A stretch of 64,000 bases of DNA from DAOUJI01 sp965237875. GTDB taxonomy: Bacteria; Chloroflexota; Dehalococcoidia; Lucifugimonadales; JAGWBF01. Made by a program: the position numbers and the translations under genes. The DNA lies in contig CBDEGP010000001.1 of the NCBI GenBank assembly GCA_965237875.1, forward strand, positions 186,001-250,000. Reading direction: 5' to 3'. Below the pieces are notes generated by a model. That model was not told the DNA's origin, did no database searches, and worked only from the letters and a program-made list of their open reading frames with translations. Of this stretch, positions 57,950 through 64,000 are shown one piece after another; the stretch's first letter is position 1; each line of letters opens with the position of its first letter.

Positions 57950-59245
57950 ATGACCGTTCAGCCACTCAGCACAGCCCTCGGCCCCCACGACTCAGACGAC
58001 GGCGAGCAAGGCCGCCAGAACCGGGGCCTTGCGATAGCCATCCTGTCCCAAGAGCACATCCGCCCGGACAGGTTCGGCTACAAGGTGCCCTCCCAATCGG
58101 GCAACGGCGTCTACCTGGTCAACCTGGAGCACGGACCCTATTGCACCTGCCCTGACTTCGAGAAGCGCAACTTGGCTTGCAAGCACGTCTACGCCGTGGA
58201 AGCTCTCTTGAATCGCAGTGAGCGGCTGAAACAGGAACCGCCCCAGGCCGTGAGGATCACCCAGCCGTGGGCCGCGTACAACGAGTCCCAGATAAACGAG
58301 GGGGACCTATTCGCGACGTTGCTTCGGTCTCTCTGTGACACCGTTCCACAACCCCCTCAGACGAACGGACGGCCCCGACTGCTGCTCTCTGACATGCTCT
58401 ACGGCATGGGTCTCAAGGTCTACTCGACTCTGAGCACCCGCAGGGCCATGTCCGGGATTCGGGACGCCGTGGCCAATGGCCGAATGCACAAGGAACCGTC
58501 CTTCAGCACCCCGATACGCTACTTCGAGCGGGAAGATGTGACGCCGGTGCTGCGCCAGCTGATTCAAGCCAGCTCCCTGCCCCTTCGGGACGTGGAAGTG
58601 GATTTCGCCATTGATTCCAGCGGGTTCGCGTCCACGGCCTACAACCGTTGGTTCGACCACAAGTACGGCGCGTCCAAGAAGGCGGTCAAGTGGGTGAAGT
58701 TGCACATCATGTGCGGGGTCCAGAGCAACATCATCACGGCGGCCGATGCAACGGCCTCGATGTCGGCGGACTCGCCGTACCTTCCCGACTTTCTCGCGGC
58801 CACCGCCGAGCACTTCCGCATCCGTGACGTTTCGGCGGACATGGCCTACTCCAGCAGGCGCAATCTTCACGCCGTTGCGGACGTGGGCGGCACCCCCTAC
58901 ATCCCGTTCAAGTCGGGCGCGGTTGCGAAGCCCAAGGGCGGCAAGGCCGACCCACTGTGGACCCAGATGTATCACCACTTCACCCTGCGGCAGGCGGACT
59001 TCAACCGGCGCTACCACCTGCGGAGCAATGTCGAGACCTGCTTCCACATGATCAAGGCGAAATTCGGCGAGAAGGTGAGGGCCAAGTCAGACACCGCTAT
59101 GGTCAACGAGGTTCTCATGCGGGTCCTGTGCCACAATGTCTGTGTCCTGATTCGGGCCATGTACGCCCTGGGAATCACGCCCGTATTCGACGACGGGACT
59201 TTTGCATCAGAATCGGCCCTTGATGCAAAAGTCCTCGACGCCTAG
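57950..59245 (+). CDS. SWIM-zinc-finger DDE transposase
   Basis: 431 residues. The N-terminus has a SWIM finger, CTCPDFEKRNLACKHVYAVE (C65-x-C67, C77-x-H79). The catalytic core is of IS4/IS5 type: FAIDSSGFAS (first Asp, about 222), DVSADMAYSSRRN (second Asp, about 297) and SNVETCFHMIKAKFGEKV (Glu, about 362; the last is the Y/H-x-x-E region). GAGGGAG precedes the ATG. The last 15 codons overlap the right subterminal repeats and the stop touches the right TIR. All three acidic residues are present, so it appears active. Confidence 0.9.
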   Translation: MTVQPLSTALGPHDSDDGEQGRQNRGLAIAILSQEHIRPDRFGYKVPSQSGNGVYLVNLEHGPYCTCPDFEKRNLACKHVYAVEALLNRSERLKQEPPQAVRITQPWAAYNESQINEGDLFATLLRSLCDTVPQPPQTNGRPRLLLSDMLYGMGLKVYSTLSTRRAMSGIRDAVANGRMHKEPSFSTPIRYFEREDVTPVLRQLIQASSLPLRDVEVDFAIDSSGFASTAYNRWFDHKYGASKKAVKWVKLHIMCGVQSNIITAADATASMSADSPYLPDFLAATAEHFRIRDVSADMAYSSRRNLHAVADVGGTPYIPFKSGAVAKPKGGKADPLWTQMYHHFTLRQADFNRRYHLRSNVETCFHMIKAKFGEKVRAKSDTAMVNEVLMRVLCHNVCVLIRAMYALGITPVFDDGTFASESALDAKVLDA

Positions 59246-59271
59246 GGGTTTTTCATCAAAGCCATCTATAG
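59197..59271 (-). repeat. Right subterminal repeats, terminal inverted repeat and CTATAG
   Basis: GACTTTTGCATCAG (59197-59210) and TGATGCAAAAGTC (59221-59233) are inverted and direct copies of the left subterminal repeat. GGGTTTTTCATCAAAGCCAT (59246-59265) is the right TIR and CTATAG (59266-59271) the possible target duplication. The subterminal part doubles as the transposase C-terminal coding sequence. Confidence 0.82.
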
Positions 59272-59419
59272 GCCGGTCCTATGCAGGGTCTTCTAGTTGT
59301 TGCCCTCAACGCTGCCGCACCTGTCATTCCCAGCGGAGCGAGGAATCTTGTGTGAAGAAAGAGTTATCCAACCCATCCCCCAACAGCGACCTCACACAAC
59401 CAACCTGCCGAACGGAGTC

Positions 59420-59441
59420 ATTCCGGCCCCCGAGCCGGAAT
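59420..59441. repeat. Dispersed hairpin repeat
   Basis: ATTCCGGC (59420-59427) pairs with GCCGGAAT (59434-59441), the same core as in the MITE-like elements near 20-26 kb. The 59272-59479 gap has only this and a second repeat (CATTCCCAGCGGAGCGAGGA); no gene is seen. Confidence 0.5.
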
Positions 59442-59479
59442 CCAGAAAACGGGATTGCAAACCAGTAATTGTCTTAGGC

Positions 59480-59671
59480 TTATCCGACGTACTCGCGGAG
59501 CGCTTTCTTGTGTCTCTCCAACGCTGGTATACCCGGATGGTCCGGGTCCCTCTGGGTGAGATTAGCCGCGAAGCTCAACAAGCTTCGCACAGCGTAGGCC
59601 AATCCTCCAGCAACGTTTTCATCAGGGTTCGCACAACCGGCGGCAGCCGGTTGTTGCTGAAGTCCCGTACG
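59480..59671 (-). pseudogene. In-frame open fragment downstream of the PPOX gene
   Basis: Directly beyond the PPOX stop (59672-59674) the same reverse frame stays open for 63 codons. It contains DENVAGGLAYAVRSLLSFAA and ends ALERHKKALREYVG before TAA at 59480-59482. It looks protein-like but has no good start. It may be an old C-terminal extension or the end of another degraded gene. I do not recognise it. Confidence 0.3.
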
Positions 59672-60292
59672 TTATTCGGCCGGCGCTGGTGTTCTCCTTG
59701 CAACGCGTCCGGTATCCGCGCCAGGTCGGGGAGCCATACGTACTGAGTGAGCAGAACCTTTCCTACGCTCTATCTCATCCAGGCTCCAGAAATCGGAGTA
59801 GCTGAGGGCGCGGGGGCAATGGCCATAGGACTCTTCTATCTCGACCACGATGCCTTGCTGGACACCCCTGTCGCCATCGGGGTTCTGCATAGTGTGTTCA
59901 ACGCTGTGGCGGTCCAACTCCTCTCTGCTGACCATCATCACACGCCCGTTGACACGCACCACGTCGTTCAGGCCTGGGATGAAGAAGACAATGCCAACAT
60001 GAGGGTTTTCATCCATGTTCTGATACGATTGAAAGAGTTTGTTGCCTGCCACGTCGGGCACGAGCAGGTGGCGGTCATCAAGGACCCTGACAAAACCTGG
60101 CTTGCCTCCCTTGGGCGAGGCGTCACAGTTTCCACTGCGATCACTGGTTGCCATAACAAAAAATGGAGACTCGCCGATAAACTCTTTGATAGGCTCCGTC
60201 AATGAGTCCTTCACCTTCGTCATTGCCCTCTCGGAGGGAAATCCAAAAGAGCTGGTGAACCTGTTATCGTAATTAGCCTCACAGCTTTCCAT
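59672..60292 (-). CDS. PPOX-class pyridoxamine-phosphate-oxidase-like protein
   Basis: 206 residues from the ATG at 60292, supported by GGAGG 5 nt upstream. The split-barrel FMN-binding core begins FGFPSERAMTKVKDSL, then FIGESPFFVMATSDRSGNCDASPKGGKPGFVRVLDD and NPHVGIVFFIPGLNDVVRVNGR, the typical MSMEG_1061/PPOX subfamily motifs. Such proteins bind flavin (FMN or F420) and reduce small molecules or bind haem. The last 30 residues (SAHSVRMAPRPGADTGRVAR) lack the look of the conserved part, so the 3' end may be frameshifted or degraded. Confidence 0.82.
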   Translation of the reverse strand: MESCEANYDNRFTSSFGFPSERAMTKVKDSLTEPIKEFIGESPFFVMATSDRSGNCDASPKGGKPGFVRVLDDRHLLVPDVAGNKLFQSYQNMDENPHVGIVFFIPGLNDVVRVNGRVMMVSREELDRHSVEHTMQNPDGDRGVQQGIVVEIEESYGHCPRALSYSDFWSLDEIERRKGSAHSVRMAPRPGADTGRVARRTPAPAE

Positions 60293-60408
60293 GCAGGCCT
60301 CCACATCGAATATAGATATACAGGGAACCGCGGGACCAAGTGACCGGCTTTGGTGGACATGTTCTACCCCAGCTACCGGACCATTACAACTACAGCCAAT
60401 CCAATGTT

Positions 60409-60875
60409 CAGGGTCTTTTAATTCTCAATGAGGAACCAGCCAAGGAGGGCCAAGACTTCATTAACATTCCAACGGTAGTGGCGTAGGGTTGGGGCGATAT
60501 TGGTGGCTCCAGCTTGACGCAGCAAGCCCGGCGCCGCATTGCGTAACGCCGCCATCGCGTCCTGGGCTGGACCGGTTCGTGCCTGAGATGCATCCTCCTC
60601 CATGCTCACATCCCGCACATAATGCAACCGGTTCTCAATTCCCCAATGACTCCGCCACACAGCCGACAACTTCTTAGCATCAGCTTTTGTTGGACTCAAG
60701 TTGGTGATGGCATAAGAGGTCTCCTGCCTGGTTGTTCCCTTACGGGTTACCCTCCTTTCCACACGGCACACCTGCCGTACATAAAGCCACTCCAGATACT
60801 CATTGAGGGCTATCGAGGTCCTCAGTTTCCGTATCTCCCGCTTTGCACCAGCTTCCTCACAACTAAAAGACCCTG
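60409..60875 (-). mobile_element. Internally deleted ISAs1-type element with intact ends
   Basis: CAGGGTCTTTT (60409-60419) and AAAAGACCCTG (60865-60875) are perfect 11-bp inverted ends enclosing a 467-bp unit that retains only the C-terminal part of the transposase. The right end is followed by LysR coding sequence within 16 bp. No flanking target duplication is evident. This is a non-autonomous derivative. Confidence 0.65.
60418..60861 (-). pseudogene. ISAs1-family transposase, C-terminal part
   Basis: The reverse strand encodes about 145 residues. They include EIRKLRTSIALNEYLEWLYV, the ITNLSPTKADAKKL segment, WRSHWGIENRLHYVRDVSME and QDAMAALRNAAPGLLRQAGA, ending GWFLIEN. The HWGIENRLHYVRDV block is diagnostic of ISAs1/H-repeat transposases. 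The N-terminal DDE portion is lost, so it cannot work by itself. Confidence 0.8.
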
Positions 60876-60890
60876 CGGCCCGCGGGGGCG

Positions 60891-61817
60891 TTAAATGGCG
60901 TGGGCGCTGAGCCGGTCGCTGGACAGGTGGTCCACCCCTTCTGTCAAGGCCTCCACGAAGTTCTTGACCGATCTGCTGAGAAACTTGCCTCTCAGGGTTA
61001 TGAGTCCCATCTGGCTGGGAGGCATGACTCCCGTTAGAGAGCGTATTCCAAGCCTTTCGTGGTCTTCTTCCTGAATGGCAAAGTCGTGGGTTACGGAGAC
61101 GCCCATTCCGATCTCCACGTATCTCTTGGCCATCTCCATGATGTCCATCTCCAGCGTGACGTTGTACTGGACGCCCTGGCGTCTGAAGGCGTCCTCCAAC
61201 GCCCGGCGGCTGCGGGAAGTCGCTCCCAGGGTTATCAACGGCCATTTCCCTATGTCCGACAAGCGCAAGTCCGGGATCTCCAGCAACTCATGTCCAAGGG
61301 GGGTGACCACCACGAAATCCGATGAGAAAAGGCGTCTGAATTCCACGGGCAGGTTCTTGGACTCAGGCATGTCTCCGATGGCTATGTCCAACTCTCCCGA
61401 AAGCACCATCTCCATGAGGTCGGCGTAGGAGCGGGCCACCAGGCGTATTTGGACGTTTGGGTACCTCTGCCTGAAGTCCTTGATGATGGGCGGAAGGTGG
61501 TGGAGGACCATGTCGGGGTAGGCGCCCATGATGAAGGACCCCTTGTGTTCCGGGTAGTCCATCTGGGTCCGCAGGTTCTCGATTCCCTCGGCGATTCCCT
61601 CCACTATGGGTTTCGTCAGCTCGTAGAACCGGAACCCCTCGGAGGTCATCTGAATGGGCCGCTTTATCCGGTCGAAGAGCACCACACCGTATTCGCGTTC
61701 GATCTTCTGGAGATGTGTCGTAACCGTCGGTTGGCCTATCTCCAGGTACTCAGCCGCCTTCGACACGCTGTGGAGCCGCGCAACGTGATAAAAGCTTACT
61801 AGCTCGCGTACCTCCAT
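60891..61817 (-). CDS. LysR-family transcriptional regulator
   Basis: 308 residues. The N-terminal winged helix-turn-helix has LVSFYHVARLHSVSKAAEYLEIGQPTVTTHLQKIEREYGVVLFDRIKRPIQMT (residues 6-58), then a linker helix and a periplasmic-binding-like effector domain opening GSFIMGAYPDMVLHHLPPIIKDF. The PTVTTHLQKLE form resembles CysB/Cbl-type regulators. LysR proteins usually control a divergent gene; here that is the small ORF at 62009. The C-terminus lies against an ISAs1-derived element. Confidence 0.94.
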   Translation of the reverse strand: MEVRELVSFYHVARLHSVSKAAEYLEIGQPTVTTHLQKIEREYGVVLFDRIKRPIQMTSEGFRFYELTKPIVEGIAEGIENLRTQMDYPEHKGSFIMGAYPDMVLHHLPPIIKDFRQRYPNVQIRLVARSYADLMEMVLSGELDIAIGDMPESKNLPVEFRRLFSSDFVVVTPLGHELLEIPDLRLSDIGKWPLITLGATSRSRRALEDAFRRQGVQYNVTLEMDIMEMAKRYVEIGMGVSVTHDFAIQEEDHERLGIRSLTGVMPPSQMGLITLRGKFLSRSVKNFVEALTEGVDHLSSDRLSAHAI

Positions 61818-62008
61818 CGGACCCCGATCTTACAGTCTTTCTTTCGTCTATCGTCCTGTTGGATGGACACAGCCCCGGTGGAGCTCCGTCCGCTGCACAC
61901 TGCCCTTTACACTACCAATGATAGCGAATAGAATATATCAAAAAAGATTGCTTTACAATATGCTGTGCAGAAACTCCCAATGGGGCCCTCGCTGATGGAG
62001 TCTGACAA
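61818..62008. promoter_or_regulatory. Divergent AT-rich promoter region of the LysR gene
   Basis: The gap contains an AT-rich stretch (about 61924-61965: GAATAGAATATATCAAAAAA, TTGCTTTACAATATGC). On the reverse strand TTGTAA and TATATT are about 15 nt apart, a weak promoter for the LysR gene; on the forward strand TACAAT could serve the 62009 ORF. No clear LysR T-N11-A box was confirmed. Confidence 0.35.
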
Positions 62009-62278
62009 ATGACGGCGGTCTTGAGTCTTCGCGTGCTGGGCATCCCAGCCCCCTTTCTTGCCTCTGCGATTGTGGTCGTCCTTCTCACTATATTCTTTGG
62101 CGCATGGGCGGTTTCCGCAGATTCATCCGTAAGCCGGGGCTATAATCTCGCTCCCTCAGCGAACGGAACTTCTATCGGACCGCCTTCCCAGACATCGTAC
62201 GGACCGGCGGGAGAAGAGGCGTCAACCGCAGACTCCTGGTGGGGCGGCGCTCTCCTCAAGGCTTGCCCCTTTCACTAG
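62009..62278 (+). CDS. Possible small membrane/secreted protein, 89 aa
   Basis: Begins MTAVLSLRVLGIPAPFLASA and has one hydrophobic segment (LASAIVVVLLTIFFGAWAVSA, about 17-37), like a signal peptide or anchor, then a Ser/Gly/Pro-rich tail. A GGAG lies 9 nt upstream. No homology is recognised. It is divergent from the LysR gene and could be its target. The tail composition is unremarkable, so it may also be a chance ORF. Confidence 0.4.
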   Translation: MTAVLSLRVLGIPAPFLASAIVVVLLTIFFGAWAVSADSSVSRGYNLAPSANGTSIGPPSQTSYGPAGEEASTADSWWGGALLKACPFH

Positions 62279-62480
62279 GCCGTTAGACGTGTCCCGGCTC
62301 CGTCAGAGTGACTCTTGTCCATTTTTGGACTCAAAGATTCGATATTATGTATCAGCCGAAATCCCTTGACGCTGCCGCAAGCGTCCAACGACAATTAGCG
62401 TGCGAATTGCCGCAGCTTATATAACGATAGGTTTTCATTCAAACCGAGCCAAGAATTCGCCACGCTATGACGCCCACGCT

Positions 62481-62720
62481 ATGACGTACGTAATAACCGA
62501 ACCCTGCATTGACGTAAAGGATGCGGCATGCGTAAACGTGTGCCCCGTTGATTGCATTCATACCGACGAATCCCAGCCGATGTTCTACATCGACCCCGAA
62601 GAGTGCATCGACTGCGCGGCCTGTGAGCCCGTATGCCCCGTGTCAGCCATCTTCCACGAATACACTGTCCCAGCCAACTGGCACACCTACATAGGAAAGA
62701 ACGCCGGGTATTTCACCTAA
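62481..62720 (+). CDS. 7Fe-type ferredoxin
   Basis: 79 residues from the ATG at 62481 (MTYVITEPCIDVKD), the family start; an extension upstream is not conserved-looking. The cysteines CIDVKDAACVNVCPVDC (C-x7-C-x3-CP) and CIDCAACEPVCPVSA (CxxCxxCxxxCP) match the 3Fe-4S/4Fe-4S pattern of bacterial ferredoxin. It carries low-potential electrons to oxidoreductases or mono-oxygenases in the cytoplasm. No obvious Shine-Dalgarno is visible. The 62279-62480 gap has no gene. Confidence 0.92.
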   Translation: MTYVITEPCIDVKDAACVNVCPVDCIHTDESQPMFYIDPEECIDCAACEPVCPVSAIFHEYTVPANWHTYIGKNAGYFT

Positions 62721-62846
62721 CCGCCCCTGTTCGGCCCGCTGGCGCTGCCTGCCTTGACTCCCCTATCCGGCTAATCTACACTTCATCCGTCGCCGCAGGT
62801 CCAATCAAGTAGCGGTTTTCCCTGAACCCGGCTGCAGAGGGCGTAA

Positions 62847-63359
62847 ATGGAGCTGAAAGACTACATCCGGGACGTCCCGGATTTCCCCACCCAGGGAATA
62901 CTGTTTCGGGACATCACCCCGCTCCTGCTAAGCCCTCCGGCCATGAAGCACGTCGTGGACCGTCTGTCTGAGAGATACGGCGGGGCGGGCATCGACGCTA
63001 TAGTGGCGATAGAGGCCAGGGGGTTCTTGTTTGGCGCCCCTTTGGCGTACAGGCTCGGCAAGCCCCTGGTTCTTGCCAGGAAAGAGGGTAAGCTGCCGGT
63101 CGATTCCTTCCGCGCTGAATACTCCCTGGAATATGGCGCGGCCGTCGTCGAGATGCACAAAGACGCCATTAAAGAGGGCGACAGGGTCCTTATCGTCGAC
63201 GATCTGTTGGCTACGGGAGGAACACTGGCGGCAGCCGCCCAGCTGGTGGAGGCGGCGGGAGGCAAGGTGGACGGCATCGCCACAGTCATCGAGTTGACGG
63301 CCCTTGAAGGCCGGCAACGCATCGACGGCTACGACTTCCACGCACTTGTCAAATACTAG
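62847..63359 (+). CDS. apt: Adenine phosphoribosyltransferase
   Basis: 170 residues, standard length. It begins MELKDYIRDVPDFPTQGILF, the APT N-terminal motif (xxIRxIPDFPKPGI), with IEARGFLFGAPLAYRLG (flexible-loop/adenine site), the hood LPVDSFRAEYSLEYGAA and the PRPP-binding VLIVDDLLATGGTLAAA. It converts adenine and PRPP to AMP in purine salvage. It is downstream of the ferredoxin but has a 126-bp gap and probably its own promoter. A GAGGGGCG/CGCCCCTC stem lies beyond the stop (63383-63423). Confidence 0.95.
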   Translation: MELKDYIRDVPDFPTQGILFRDITPLLLSPPAMKHVVDRLSERYGGAGIDAIVAIEARGFLFGAPLAYRLGKPLVLARKEGKLPVDSFRAEYSLEYGAAVVEMHKDAIKEGDRVLIVDDLLATGGTLAAAAQLVEAAGGKVDGIATVIELTALEGRQRIDGYDFHALVKY

Positions 63360-63549
63360 GGCGCCGGAATATGGGGTGTGCAGAGGGGCGAAGCCCATTT
63401 GCCGGGAGTCCGGGGCGCCCCTCAGATACAAACACTCCTCCCGTTCCCCGGCAGGAAGAGTTGAGGGCAACGATCGGAAAGATTTTTCCGCAGCCTGGCA
63501 GGCCGCCCTTTTGGAAATAGCGGGCAAAGAGAATGTGATGGAGGCAGGC

Positions 63550-64000
63550 ATGGAAAGCGTAAGAATCGGGGAAGTTGAAGTCATCGCTTTGAACGACATG
63601 ACTCCGCCCTTGCGGGACCCGGAAGACTTTTTCCCGGACATACCTCTAAGCGATTGGGGGCCTCACAAGGACGACAACCTGGTCGAGGGAAAGATACAAC
63701 TCTACTATGCATGCTTTGCCCTGCGCACGCAGGGCAAGATTATTATGGTGGATACAGGGATCGGCCCAGGCCCCCATCATCACCGGGGAGGATATCGGGG
63801 AGACTTGCTGCACCAGATGCAACTTAAAGGCCTGGACCCGGAGGACGTGGAGCTGGTGGTCCATACCCACCTGCACCACGACCACATAGGATGGAACGTC
63901 AGCGGCGACGGAGGATCGGGTTCCAGGGCTACTTTCCCCAACGCCCGGTATCTGGTCCCGCGGAACGACTGGAACTATTTCACACAACCTGCAATATTGG
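63550..64000 (+). CDS. MBL-fold metallo-hydrolase, N-terminal part (cut by window edge)
   Basis: 150 codons from the ATG at 63550, supported by GGAGG (63540-63544) 5 nt upstream. It begins MESVRIGEVEVIALNDMTPP, then IIMVDTGIGPG (VDTG motif) and VVHTHLHHDHIGWN, the metal-binding HxHxDH of the metallo-beta-lactamase fold. Known members hydrolyse lactones, thioesters or phosphodiesters; the YYACFALRTQGKIIMVDTG start resembles lactonase-like or glyoxalase II-like proteins. The C-terminal metal ligands are beyond the window. Confidence 0.88.
   Translation, partial: MESVRIGEVEVIALNDMTPPLRDPEDFFPDIPLSDWGPHKDDNLVEGKIQLYYACFALRTQGKIIMVDTGIGPGPHHHRGGYRGDLLHQMQLKGLDPEDVELVVHTHLHHDHIGWNVSGDGGSGSRATFPNARYLVPRNDWNYFTQPAIL

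Larger units (their letters stand above)
54361..59265. mobile_element. 4.9-kb transposon with TIRs, HNH-helicase cargo and SWIM-DDE transposase
   Basis: The left end GCGGCTTTGATGAAAAACCC (54361-54380) and the reverse complement of the right end (59246-59265) agree at 18 of 20 positions, differing only in the outermost two. The palindromic CTATAG lies just outside each end (54355-54360 and 59266-59271), a possible target duplication. Subterminal TGATGCAAAAGTC repeats occur inside both ends. Enclosed are a 97-residue ORF, an HTH-HNH/helicase-GGDRRS cluster and the transposase. The transposase stop codon directly abuts the right TIR. Both ends being intact suggests recent or current mobility. 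Confidence 0.85.

Noticed and set aside
54361..59265. Prophage or integrative plasmid
   Set aside because: There is no integrase, structural gene or replication gene; TIRs and a DDE transposase explain the boundaries.
62400..62480. 27-residue N-terminal extension of the ferredoxin
   Set aside because: The extension has no ferredoxin features; MTYVITEPC is the normal family start.

Overview
The window is 64 kb of GC-rich bacterial chromosome. It carries ffh, dnaX, ybaB, recR, recO, ybeY, htpX, trxB and apt, mixed with large paralogous sets of short-chain dehydrogenases (SDR), luciferase-like flavin monooxygenases (LLM), a CaiB/BaiF CoA-transferase and a thiamine-diphosphate enzyme. That mix, TTG/GTG starts on housekeeping genes, and many dispersed intergenic repeats suggest a Chloroflexota lineage such as Dehalococcoidia/SAR202. 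This is inference from gene content; there is no rRNA to confirm it, and no tRNA or CRISPR array was seen.

Layout. 0-6 kb: the start of a CoA-transferase subunit, a sarcosine-oxidase-like flavoenzyme, ffh, a 39-residue membrane miniprotein, an LLM oxidoreductase, and an orphan HigA antitoxin whose HigB toxin survives only as a C-terminal stub behind a VOC gene. 6.2-14 kb: eight tandem SDR paralogs with one 3-hydroxyisobutyrate-dehydrogenase-like gene. 14-19 kb: a type I restriction system, HsdR plus a fused methylase-specificity protein. 19-27 kb: a catabolic block (LLM, CaiB, ThDP lyase/decarboxylase, 10-formyl-THF-hydrolase-like protein, second LLM) separated by short MITE-like inverted-repeat elements, plus a Fic fragment. 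27-36 kb: an MMPL transporter, a lone biotin carrier, and the ybeY-dnaX-ybaB-recR-recO cluster, with an ArsA-type ATPase nearby. 36-42 kb: an orphan Dam-like methylase, a secreted zinc peptidase, an EF-G paralog and a MoxR/ChlI-type AAA ATPase.

42.4-46.1 kb is a scar. The vWA partner of the AAA ATPase is cut to 35 codons, followed by an exact-period 1,062-bp tandem triplication carrying a signal-anchored protein, then an IS3-type remnant. 46-54 kb: htpX, an NDP-sugar epimerase homolog lacking its catalytic Tyr, trxB, two NHL beta-propeller paralogs, and a DUF1501/DUF1800 pair.

54.36-59.27 kb is the most unusual region: a 4.9-kb element bounded by 20-bp terminal inverted repeats, with subterminal repeats and a possible CTATAG target duplication. 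It carries a small ORF, a leaderless HTH gene, an HNH nuclease-SF2 helicase fusion, a GGDRRS-type protein whose gene contains a perfect 36-bp palindrome, and a SWIM-finger DDE transposase. The three cargo genes overlap one another and so look like one operon: a self-mobile module with a candidate nucleic-acid-targeting or defence role.

59.3-64 kb: a PPOX-family protein, an internally deleted ISAs1 element, a LysR regulator, a ferredoxin, apt and the start of an MBL-fold hydrolase.
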